Shown here piece after piece: positions 1 to 6,346 of a DNA stretch of 7,301 nt (its first letter is position 1; each line of letters opens with the position of its first letter). Position numbers and translations under genes: made by a program. The stretch is from an uncultured Gammaproteobacteria bacterium (GTDB taxonomy: Bacteria; Pseudomonadota; Gammaproteobacteria; SZUA-140), in NCBI GenBank assembly GCA_945788675.1, contig CALZMY010000068.1, positions 1-7,301 on the forward strand. The letters run 5' to 3'. A model generated the notes under the pieces. It ran no database searches. It saw only the letters and a list, made by a program, of their open reading frames with translations, and had not been told where the DNA came from.

Positions 1-3
1 AAG

Positions 4-124
4 CTCTGATTAATTACATTATCTGTCATTGCGAGCGGAGCGCGGCAATCTCGGTACTATAAGAATCATCTAGTTAGGAGATTACTTCGTCGCTTCACTC
101 CTCGTAATGACAATTAAATCAGAG
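4..124. repeat. long imperfect inverted repeat, probable dispersed palindromic element
   Basis: The left arm starts TGTCATTGCGAGCG (24-52) and the right arm ends CTCGTAATGACA (78-112). Reverse-complemented, the right arm matches the left with a few mismatches and small gaps. The pairing resumes outside these arms, with CTCTGATTAAT (4-14) against ATTAAATCAGAG (113-124), so almost the whole 121-nt stretch can fold into one long hairpin with a loop around 53-77. The TCATTGCGAG...GCAATCTC type of arm is, from memory, a common intergenic repeat motif in many unrelated bacterial genomes. No ORF lies inside, so it would be a non-autonomous palindromic or MITE-like element. Only one copy is in this window, so its repetitive nature is inferred. 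Confidence 0.65.
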
Positions 125-200
125 GTTAGTTAGAGGTTCTTTAGAAATGGATGCCACAAGAGTCACAGGACGTGGAATATAAAACATATTACAACCAGCG

Positions 201-227
201 CCCCTTTAGTAAATGACAATAAAGGGG
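201..227 (+). promoter_or_regulatory. hairpin in the leader of the 269-976 gene
   Basis: CCCCTTTA (201-208) and TAAAGGGG (220-227) form a perfect 8-bp stem with an 11-nt loop. It lies about 40 nt before the ATG of the downstream gene. No T-run follows on either strand, so it does not look like an intrinsic terminator. It could be an mRNA leader structure or a protein-binding dyad. The function is unknown. No convincing -35/-10 pair was found nearby; GTCACA (162-167) and CATATT (185-190) with 17-nt spacing is a weak candidate only. Confidence 0.35.
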
Positions 228-268
228 ACCTCTGATCACAGACTCCCCCCGTCAGCGGCGACCAAACA

Positions 269-976
269 ATGAAAGACCTTCACATCCATTATCGCTTCCA
301 GTCATCCGATGGCAAAGAGCAAACCTTTGAGCTAACGCTGGATACCCACACACTAGCACAGACCGGCCCGATGACCGAACCTCCCGCTCCCTGGACACAA
401 CTCCAGTTTCACCAATGTCCAAACTGCCCGTTAAATGCCAGTGAACATCCACACTGCCCCGTCGCCCTTAATTTACAAACGCTGGAGAGTGGTTTCGCGG
501 ACATGTGGTCATATGATGAGCTAAGCATGGAGGTAACAACGTCTGAGCGTATCGTCTCTGCCTCCACCACGGCCCAGAAAGGTGCCTCTTCACTACTGGG
601 CCTGATGATGGCGACCAGCGGCTGTCCCCATACCGTTTATTTCAAACCCATGGCCCGTTTCCACCTGCCGCTGGCAAGCGAGGCGGACACTATCTATCGT
701 GCAACCTCGATGTATCTGTTAGCTCAATATTACCTGAACAAAGATGGACAAAAAGCAGGATTAGAACTGGATGGCCTGCTTGAACTCTATCAGCAGATGA
801 GGATTATCAACCAGTCATTGGCACAACGACTACGCGCGAATGCTCACAAGGATACGGCCATAAATGCCGTCATACTACTGGATCTTCTCGCAAAGACCCT
901 GCCTTACTGCATCGATGATGACATGTCCGAGATACGCTACCTGTTCGAGCCGTTCTTATCTCCGCAAACAAAATAA
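269..976 (+). CDS. conserved hypothetical protein with Cys/His cluster
   Basis: This gene encodes a 235-residue soluble protein with no signal peptide and no obvious membrane segment. The N-terminal 25 residues look like a beta-rich start (LHIHYRF...FELTLD). A cluster follows: HQCPNCPL with Cys50 and Cys53, then HPHCPVA with Cys63 and His60/His62. A fourth cysteine is in ATSGCPH (Cys119). This pattern could bind a metal or Fe-S cluster, which is inference. The second half (about 135-230) looks helical. It resembles a proteobacterial family that I remember as DUF6901, but I could not check this and the function is unknown. The ATG at 269 is the only start after an in-frame TGA at 233, yet no clear Shine-Dalgarno precedes it. 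The gene converges on the REC/HD-GYP gene with only 23 nt between stops and no visible terminator. Confidence 0.85.
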   Translation: MKDLHIHYRFQSSDGKEQTFELTLDTHTLAQTGPMTEPPAPWTQLQFHQCPNCPLNASEHPHCPVALNLQTLESGFADMWSYDELSMEVTTSERIVSASTTAQKGASSLLGLMMATSGCPHTVYFKPMARFHLPLASEADTIYRATSMYLLAQYYLNKDGQKAGLELDGLLELYQQMRIINQSLAQRLRANAHKDTAINAVILLDLLAKTLPYCIDDDMSEIRYLFEPFLSPQTK

Positions 977-999
977 CAGGACAAGCACCCCATCATCCA

Positions 1000-2328
1000 T
1001 CACTCTTCCACCTCGATATAGACACCTGAACCACTTTCTGTAATATTGGAAAGATAATGGACCTTGTCGATCAAGGTAGAGTCAAGTTTCTCCCCCTTAG
1101 CCATTAACACCAACCCCCCTTTCGTCACCACATCTTTGCCCAGCACCATCCCGGGCTTCAGTTTATCGACCGCTACATACCGAATATTTTTAGTACCCTT
1201 TTTATTTTCGATTTTTAGATATTTAACAAATACATCAACCACCTGCGGTGAATAACGCCTGCCCTGATTTTCAATAATAAAGTCCCCTGCCTGGGAAGCA
1301 GTCAACTTATTCTCAAGCAGCGTACCCGTTTGCAGGGCACCGAAATCGTCCACCACGGCAAGGATAGCAGCACCCAACGGAATCTCATCCCCTTTCAAAC
1401 CATCTGGAGAACCACTGCCGTCGTACCACTCATAGCGGGCACGAATGAGACTGGCAGCCCCTTTTAGTAGATCCAGCGACATCAATAACCCCTCACCCAT
1501 CATCGCGTGGTTAACAATGACCTCACGCTCATCTTTTGAAAGCTTCTCAAAGGGTTTAGAGAGCAAATCATCAGGCAAACCTATCCGTCCAATACCATTC
1601 AACAAACCTGAAAAAAGCACATCATTGGCAGCCGCCTTCTCCATTCCCATCGCCATCGCCAGCTTGAACCCCATATCGGCGACCCCTCGTGCATAACCGG
1701 GTATCGTGCCACCACGAAATTCGATAATGTTTGAAAATGTCTTGATAGAGTCTGTGTAACTTTTTTTGAGTGTCTCATGAGCCCCTGCGAGCTGCTCCAT
1801 CGTTTTTTGCAACGCCTTTGTACGCTCCAACACTTTTTGTTCAAGCGTAGCATTGAGCTTTGTCAGCTCTTCATTCTGTTGATGGGTTAACTTCGTTAGA
1901 TGGAGCCGCTCTGCCTTCAGAAATCTCTGTTCCAGCGCCCGTTGCACACTGATCTTGAGATCTTCATCCTCCCACGGCTTACTGATATAAGAATATATAT
2001 TACCTTTATTAATAGCAGCAATCGTCGAGGTTATATCAGCATAGCCTGTTAACAGGATGCGCATCGTATCAGGCCATTTCTCTGCTGCCTGTTCAAAAAA
2101 TTCGTCGCCAGCCATCTCGGGCATACGCATATCACAGATGATCAGATCCACCTCCTCTCTTTTCATAACCTCCAGCCCTTCAATCGCACTATTTGCTATC
2201 AGAATACGATAACCCAGTGGACGAAAAAGTCGGCGTAATGCGGAGAGAATATTCTCTTCATCATCTATAAATAACAATGTGCCTGTTGGAGGCTGTTCCT
2301 GTGCCTCAGACATAGATACCTTTTCCAT
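1000..2328 (-). CDS. response regulator: REC + coiled coil + degenerate HD-GYP domain
   Basis: This is a 442-residue cytoplasmic signalling protein. An N-terminal REC domain (about 14-130) has the acidic pair Asp22-Asp23, phospho-acceptor Asp66 in ICDMRMPEM, Thr94 and Lys117 in KPW. A coiled-coil segment follows (about 135-190). Next is an HD-GYP-type domain (about 195-350), recognised by IGRIGLPDDLL, KPFEKL and DGSGSPDGLKGDEIP. HD-GYP enzymes normally hydrolyse c-di-GMP, but here the HD pair is Asn244-Gly245, the HH pair is Arg298-Tyr299, and GYP is GSP (306-308). Only His274 and Asp327 remain, so it is probably inactive. The tail (about 383-442, VDKLKPGMVLGKDV) resembles a small module seen beside HD-type signalling domains. 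The ATG at 2328 is chosen because AGGTGA lies 5 nt before it. A GTG at 2337 (445 residues) and an ATG at 2313 are also possible. It is the last gene of the minus-strand signalling block. Confidence 0.93.
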   Translation of the reverse strand: MEKVSMSEAQEQPPTGTLLFIDDEENILSALRRLFRPLGYRILIANSAIEGLEVMKREEVDLIICDMRMPEMAGDEFFEQAAEKWPDTMRILLTGYADITSTIAAINKGNIYSYISKPWEDEDLKISVQRALEQRFLKAERLHLTKLTHQQNEELTKLNATLEQKVLERTKALQKTMEQLAGAHETLKKSYTDSIKTFSNIIEFRGGTIPGYARGVADMGFKLAMAMGMEKAAANDVLFSGLLNGIGRIGLPDDLLSKPFEKLSKDEREVIVNHAMMGEGLLMSLDLLKGAASLIRARYEWYDGSGSPDGLKGDEIPLGAAILAVVDDFGALQTGTLLENKLTASQAGDFIIENQGRRYSPQVVDVFVKYLKIENKKGTKNIRYVAVDKLKPGMVLGKDVVTKGGLVLMAKGEKLDSTLIDKVHYLSNITESGSGVYIEVEE

Positions 2329-2361
2329 CACTCTCACCTGTCCTCAGTTAACATCATATGA

Positions 2362-2414
2362 CCAGTCCCTATACTTGACTGGCCACCCCAGGTTCCTTCT
2401 TGCCTGTGGGGAGG
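2362..2414 (-). other. two tandem hairpins between the HDOD and REC/HD-GYP genes
   Basis: The 152-nt gap between these genes contains two adjacent dyads. One pairs CCAGTC (2362-2367) with GACTGG (2377-2382). The other pairs CCACCCCAGG (2383-2392) with CCTGTGGGGAGG (2403-2414), with one mismatch and a small bulge. On the minus strand they follow the HDOD stop and precede the next start. No T-run follows either stem, so a simple intrinsic terminator is not supported. They might act as RNA processing or partial attenuation structures, which is inference. Confidence 0.35.
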
Positions 2415-2480
2415 GTATCTCGCCTTATTGCTGCTAATTCACATGCCTGTCACGAGGCCAATCTGACGTATACTTCGCCC

Positions 2481-3317
2481 CTATCCTAACAACGCATCGA
2501 ACTCAGATGCCGAACGCCCGATTTCGTCCAGAGAGTCGTTGATCATCGACATATCAAGTCCCAGGCGTGCCATGGCATCATGGTCGAGCCCTGGAATATC
2601 GGCATCACCTTCAAAGGCAGCCTCCATCCCTTTGCATACAGCATCTACAATATGGATTAAATCGACCATGGATGAGGATGACTTTAGATTACACACGTGA
2701 TGGCTGCCGATACTGTCAATAATAACCTGCGGCAACCGCCATCGCTCAGCAAGCCTGATCCCTACCAGACAGTGATCGAAACCAAGCACACTCTCTTCCG
2801 CCTCACACTTCGAACAATCGTTTTCTTCGTAGTATCGAATCACCTCGGCATACTTCTCGCTAAAACGGGAATCGAGCACAAGCTCTCCAATGTCATGTAA
2901 TAGCCCGACAGTAAATGCAACCTCCTGATCCACACCAACATGCTTGGCTAACACTCTCGCAGCCACAGCGGCGCCTATTGAGTGGCGCCAGAACGCTTTA
3001 TGATTCAGACCCCCATCCTCATTCCCATCTAAATGCTGCATCACGCCAATGGCAATCACAATACTACGAATCGTATTGGTCCCCAGCACCAGACAGGCCT
3101 CTTTGACACCATACACATGACCGGATAAACCATAGAATGATGAATTCGCGACGGCGAGGAGGCGCGCAGTCATGGCAGGGTCCTGGGAAATCTTCTGCTC
3201 CAGCTCATCAAAATCGGTCTTATTACTATCAAGATTACTAATGACATCCGTCACAACGACAGGCAGCGAGGGAATATTATTGATCTCCCGTCCTATCTGC
3301 TCAAGATCAATAGTCAT
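2481..3317 (-). CDS. HDOD domain protein
   Basis: This is a 278-residue stand-alone HDOD protein, a cytoplasmic signalling or adaptor family usually linked to two-component, chemotaxis and cyclic-di-nucleotide networks. The typical start INNIPSLPVVVTDV (about 12-26) leads into ISQDPAMTARLLAVANSS (43-60). HD-like residues are all present: His112 (FWRHSIG), His141-Asp142 (GLLHDIGELVL), His182 (FDHCLVG), His206-His207 and Asp225. HDOD proteins are generally regarded as non-catalytic even when such residues remain, so no enzyme activity is claimed. A short cysteine pair (Cys168, Cys171) lies in a linker. The ATG is supported by AAGGAG at 3326-3331, 8 nt upstream. It lies 96 nt after the REC/PAS gene and 152 nt before the REC/HD-GYP gene, so co-transcription is likely but unproven. 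Confidence 0.93.
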   Translation of the reverse strand: MTIDLEQIGREINNIPSLPVVVTDVISNLDSNKTDFDELEQKISQDPAMTARLLAVANSSFYGLSGHVYGVKEACLVLGTNTIRSIVIAIGVMQHLDGNEDGGLNHKAFWRHSIGAAVAARVLAKHVGVDQEVAFTVGLLHDIGELVLDSRFSEKYAEVIRYYEENDCSKCEAEESVLGFDHCLVGIRLAERWRLPQVIIDSIGSHHVCNLKSSSSMVDLIHIVDAVCKGMEAAFEGDADIPGLDHDAMARLGLDMSMINDSLDEIGRSASEFDALLG

Positions 3318-3411
3318 TACAATGACTCCTTGCAGTCGTTGACCACTTCCAGCAACAATCTCCGCATTTGCGAATCACCCGGCCCGCCATATCAAACATA
3401 ACACCCGACAT
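3307..3411 (-). other. possible short or broken ORF between REC/PAS and HDOD genes
   Basis: An ATG at 3411, preceded by GAGGG 9 nt upstream, opens 34 codons beginning MSGVMFDMAGRVIR and ending inside the HDOD start region. In the neighbouring frame, MRRLLLEVVNDCKESL (ATG at 3367) ends with a TAA that overlaps the HDOD ATG as TAATG. Joining the two frames by a one-base shift near 3368-3371 gives a smoother 31-residue peptide. This may be a coupling leader, a remnant of a small gene, or chance. The evidence is weak. Confidence 0.15.
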
Positions 3412-3413
3412 CG

Positions 3414-4232
3414 CTATATACCCTCTTCCATTGGAATAAAGGCAAGCACAACCCCTTTTGATATGGATGACTGCCCCATGCGAGATACAACCACCTTCAT
3501 CTCACCAACACCTTGCAGCTCACCCTCCCAGTGCTTTATCTTTTCTCCATTCATCTCCATACGACAAAATTTATTCAATTGAGGGGAAAGAACCTCGTCA
3601 CTCGAAACCCCTATTAAACCACCCGCCGCTGGACTCAATAACTCATGTGCTCTTTTATTGGCAACAGCAATAATATTATCATCGCCCATCCCGATAACGC
3701 CGACAGGCAGACTCTCCAGCACCTCCTGAGAAACCTGTAAGAGCTTAAAATTGAGCATGGCATACTTTTTAAGATCTATATTTGCCTGTATCAGGGATTC
3801 ATTCGCATGTTGCAACTCTGCCGTCAGACGTTCATTTTCACGCATCAACTCATGGCTTCTGAAGGCCTCTTTAATGTTTTCCCGCAACAAAACATCATCC
3901 CACGGCTTTGTCAGAAACTTATAGATAGACCCTCTGTTGATTGCATCAGTCACCGAGCCAAGTTCAGTATATCCACTCAGCACAATACGAATGGTTTCGG
4001 GATAAAGCTCTTTAACTTCACTGAGGAACTCTACACCACTCATCTCAGGCATACGTTGATCCGAGACAATGACGCCAACACGCTGCTCTTTCAGGATTGC
4101 CAACCCCTCCTTCCCACCACCTGCGGTCAAAATTCGATATCCATCCCTACGGCAGAGACGCTTCAAGGCTCGCAGGATATTTTCCTCATCATCTACCAGC
4201 AGAAGAGTTCTTTCGTTGACATCCATAAGCAT
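3414..4232 (-). CDS. response regulator: REC + coiled coil + PAS-like region
   Basis: This is a 272-residue cytoplasmic protein. The REC domain (about 8-125) has Asp14-Asp15, phospho-acceptor Asp58 in VSDQRMPEM, Ser86 in LSGY and Lys109 in KPW. It belongs to the REC type with AINRGSIYKFLTKPW, and it strongly resembles the REC of the HD-GYP gene in this block. A helical coiled-coil stretch (about 126-170) links to a PAS-like segment (about 171-268) that begins VLESLPVGVIGMGDDNIIAVANKRA. There is no kinase, DNA-binding or GGDEF/EAL domain, so output is probably by protein contact or small-ligand sensing through PAS. The start ATG at 4232 overlaps the TGA of a short upstream ORF (TGATG). A second ATG at 4226 is possible. 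No good Shine-Dalgarno is visible for either, which would fit translational coupling. It is probably the first regulator of the signalling block. Confidence 0.92.
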   Translation of the reverse strand: MLMDVNERTLLLVDDEENILRALKRLCRRDGYRILTAGGGKEGLAILKEQRVGVIVSDQRMPEMSGVEFLSEVKELYPETIRIVLSGYTELGSVTDAINRGSIYKFLTKPWDDVLLRENIKEAFRSHELMRENERLTAELQHANESLIQANIDLKKYAMLNFKLLQVSQEVLESLPVGVIGMGDDNIIAVANKRAHELLSPAAGGLIGVSSDEVLSPQLNKFCRMEMNGEKIKHWEGELQGVGEMKVVVSRMGQSSISKGVVLAFIPMEEGI

Positions 4233-4360
4233 CAGAAATTGTTACGCACATCAAAGTTGACTGGAATGTTGTTTGCTGCTTCCCTGAAAACTGTAGAAAC
4301 AGAGATGCGCCAGGGAACACCTCCGCCAGACAAACACAAGATGAACTCTCGCCTCTTCAC
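4232..4360 (-). CDS. possible short ORF with twin-arginine-like N-terminus
   Basis: A GTG at 4360, with AGGGG 8 nt upstream, opens 42 codons starting VKRREFILCLSGGG and ending ...NIPVNFDVRNNF. Its TGA overlaps the ATG of the REC/PAS gene as TGATG, a typical coupling arrangement, and that gene lacks its own Shine-Dalgarno. The KRREFI start resembles the Tat signal of periplasmic ABC-type substrate-binding proteins, but the protein is far too short and its hydrophobic stretch is poor. It could be a coupling leader peptide, the stump of a decayed exported protein, or chance. No known family is assigned. Confidence 0.35.
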   Translation of the reverse strand: MKRREFILCLSGGGVPWRISVSTVFREAANNIPVNFDVRNNF

Positions 4361-4515
4361 ACCCTTTTCCCCTGCAATTTCAAGATTAAACAGTCAGATA
4401 CACGCCATGTAATATGACTTATCGGCGCTTGTGGCAGGCGACTTAAGATTATTTATTTCTAGCATTACAGGCTTATTTTAGAAACCCAGCCACCTGCCTG
4501 CTGAGAAAGAAGCAG
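4361..4515 (-). other. upstream region of the signalling block, no confident gene
   Basis: This stretch should hold the promoter of the minus-strand signalling block, but no convincing -35/-10 or sigma-54 site was found. In the same frame as the 42-codon ORF, a 23-codon ORF starts at the ATG at 4465 (MLEINNLKSPATSADK...) and stops at the TGA at 4396-4394. The frame then stays open down to 4232. There is no good ribosome binding site before 4465. Confidence 0.3.
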
Positions 4516-4553
4516 TAATAAAATGGACAGTCTGATGCCTACCAGACTGTCCA
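4516..4553 (-). terminator. Rho-independent terminator of the Bat operon
   Basis: TGGACAGTCTG (4524-4534) and CAGACTGTCCA (4543-4553) form a perfect 11-bp stem with an 8-nt loop. Read on the minus strand, the stem is followed directly by TTTTATTA (4523-4516). It lies 54 nt beyond the batD stop, so it should end the Bat operon and insulate it from the signalling block. The opposite side has no comparable T-run, so it acts mainly on minus-strand transcription. Confidence 0.85.
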
Positions 4554-4606
4554 ATTCATCAGCAGATCATTGAACAAAGAGCAGTAAGGATGATGGTAGC
4601 TGGAAG

Positions 4607-6346
4607 TCAAATATACATTGGTGCAAGGACCGGCTCGGCGCTACCAGGCACAAGCTTCTGCTGAGACAATTCACGCTCAAACGCCTCCCACATCATGGCA
4701 CCCTCCCAGCCAGCGGCTCCGGTGACCGCAGAGCGACTATAGAGCCGCTGATTCAAACCGATTATCTCAACGCGTAGCGGCTCGCTAACACGTTGCGCAA
4801 GCTTACCCAGTGAACCTGGCGGATGAGTGGGCCAGCAGGCGCCCCCCCACCCCAACAGCGCCTCTTTTGCAGCATGGGCATCATTGCCAAGACATGCCGC
4901 CCGCACCATTTTTTTAGCTGCACTGAAATCAACCACCTGCAGGGCAGGCCCAGACTCACCCTTGTGATCAACAGCACGACGTGAAACCTGCCACGCAATC
5001 ACCGTCAGCAACCATCCCAGCCCCAGCAAGGCACTCGCGATGCGCCAGCTATTATCACTCTGCGATGAAGCAACCACCGCCGCTGGTGTTACCGCTGCCA
5101 CACTCTGCCCTTCGGGCATAGAACCTGGCATCTCAGCAACACTGTTCGACTGCGCAGCCGCTGCCACCCGCAACGTACGTGGCGCTAGCCGCACCACCTC
5201 GCGCTGGCCACTTTTGCTATTCCACCACGGCACTTCAATCGCTGGCAGTCGATATTCACCGGCTTGTGTTGGAATTAACGCGATCTTCTCCTGGCGCACC
5301 CCGATCAACGTCTCCTGTTTTTTTTCGTTCAGCTGCTTCGCCTGATCGGGATAGGCCTTCAGCCCATCCGGCATAGCAGGGGTAAGCGTCGGCAGCTGTG
5401 CTGCCGTCAATCCATCGGCGATCAATGTCAACGTCCACGTCAGCGGTTCTCCAGCCGTTACTGCCTGAGTAAGGTCTACTCCTTCTGGCCACTCCTCAAT
5501 CAGTTTCACTTCACGTGCCGGCAACCACTGCTGTTGATCTTCGCCGGCAGGCACCCCCTTCACATCGAGCGTCACTGCTGCTGAGCGCACCCTGCGAATC
5601 GGCCCACCCTGATCAAATACATCGAACATACCGCGGGTACGATTAACCACCTGCCCCTCAAAGGTCAGTGGCGCAATCGTCAGCGTTCCGCTCTGCTGCG
5701 GGAAGATCGCATAACTACGTTCCAGCACCACATAACGACGGCCATCACGCGTCGTCTCAAACTCACGGTCTTCACCCAGCTTCTCGATCACCGCATCAGT
5801 GTCACTAATCGTCGGCTCCGACAGGCGCGCGTTAGCGACATTAATCGCACGATACAGGCGCGCCTTATAAATCACCTGCGACTGCACATAGGCAGTCCCA
5901 GCTCCGGCGGCCGACTCGGCACTGACCTCAATAAAGAGCGTGGAATTAGTGGCCGCGCTCGTCGCTGCTGCCGCCTCAGTCACACCAATCACTACCGACT
6001 GACTTTTATCTTTGCCAAAAGGAATCTGCGGCACCACTAAACGGCCACTGCGCTTTGGCATCAGTACCACTGTCCATTGGCGCGTCTGCGACACCTGGCC
6101 ATTGACGATCTGCATCGTAGTCCCCTGACTCTGATGCAAGATCTCGAACGCCTGCTCCAGTCCCTTGAAATCGGGATCACCATCAACCGCGCCATCGGCC
6201 TCAAAGGTCAAACGGAACGACTCGTTCATCGCCACTGGATTACGATCACTCTGCACCTTGATGGTGACTGCCAGCACTGGCTGTGAGAGCAACAACATCG
6301 CCCCGCACAACCACCACAACATCACTCTATTTTGTAACATCACCAT
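4607..6346 (-). CDS. batD: BatD family protein (oxygen tolerance)
   Basis: This is a 579-residue envelope protein of the BatD family, known from the Bacteroides aerotolerance operon and from Bat operons of many proteobacteria, where it accompanies MoxR ATPases and VWA/TPR proteins. Its molecular role is not settled. A signal peptide is clear: a hydrophobic stretch at 8-22 and a cleavage-like QPVLA-VT near 26. A large beta-rich periplasmic region follows (about 27-395), containing typical BatD pieces such as GLEQAFEILHQSQG, RRYVVLERSYAIFPQQSG and WPEGVDL. A low-complexity linker (about 396-432) precedes a membrane segment (about 434-456) and a cytoplasmic tail of some 120 residues. The ATG at 6346 has GAGG about 8 nt upstream and overlaps the preceding TPR gene by 7 nt. 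A second ATG at 6340 forms a TGATG with that gene's stop. The two genes are therefore co-translated in one operon. Confidence 0.93.
   Translation of the reverse strand: MVMLQNRVMLWWLCGAMLLLSQPVLAVTIKVQSDRNPVAMNESFRLTFEADGAVDGDPDFKGLEQAFEILHQSQGTTMQIVNGQVSQTRQWTVVLMPKRSGRLVVPQIPFGKDKSQSVVIGVTEAAAATSAATNSTLFIEVSAESAAGAGTAYVQSQVIYKARLYRAINVANARLSEPTISDTDAVIEKLGEDREFETTRDGRRYVVLERSYAIFPQQSGTLTIAPLTFEGQVVNRTRGMFDVFDQGGPIRRVRSAAVTLDVKGVPAGEDQQQWLPAREVKLIEEWPEGVDLTQAVTAGEPLTWTLTLIADGLTAAQLPTLTPAMPDGLKAYPDQAKQLNEKKQETLIGVRQEKIALIPTQAGEYRLPAIEVPWWNSKSGQREVVRLAPRTLRVAAAAQSNSVAEMPGSMPEGQSVAAVTPAAVVASSQSDNSWRIASALLGLGWLLTVIAWQVSRRAVDHKGESGPALQVVDFSAAKKMVRAACLGNDAHAAKEALLGWGGACWPTHPPGSLGKLAQRVSEPLRVEIIGLNQRLYSRSAVTGAAGWEGAMMWEAFERELSQQKLVPGSAEPVLAPMYI

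Noticed and set aside
24..112. CRISPR-like or tRNA-like structure in the left repeat
   Set aside because: There are no regularly spaced direct repeats and no tRNA arms or anticodon loop. The signal is purely an inverted repeat.
201..227. Intrinsic terminator
   Set aside because: The stem is good but no T-run follows on either strand.
977..999. Shared terminator between convergent genes
   Set aside because: Only 23 nt separate the stops and no dyad is present.
3807..4412. 201-codon plus-strand ORF opposite the REC/PAS gene
   Set aside because: It lies antisense to a clear response regulator, has no recognisable domain and no good ribosome binding site. It is best explained as a shadow of the REC coding frame.
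4233..4515. Riboswitch or sigma-54 promoter upstream of the regulators
   Set aside because: TGGC-containing stretches exist, but the matching GC element at the proper spacing is missing. No known c-di-GMP riboswitch core was recognised.
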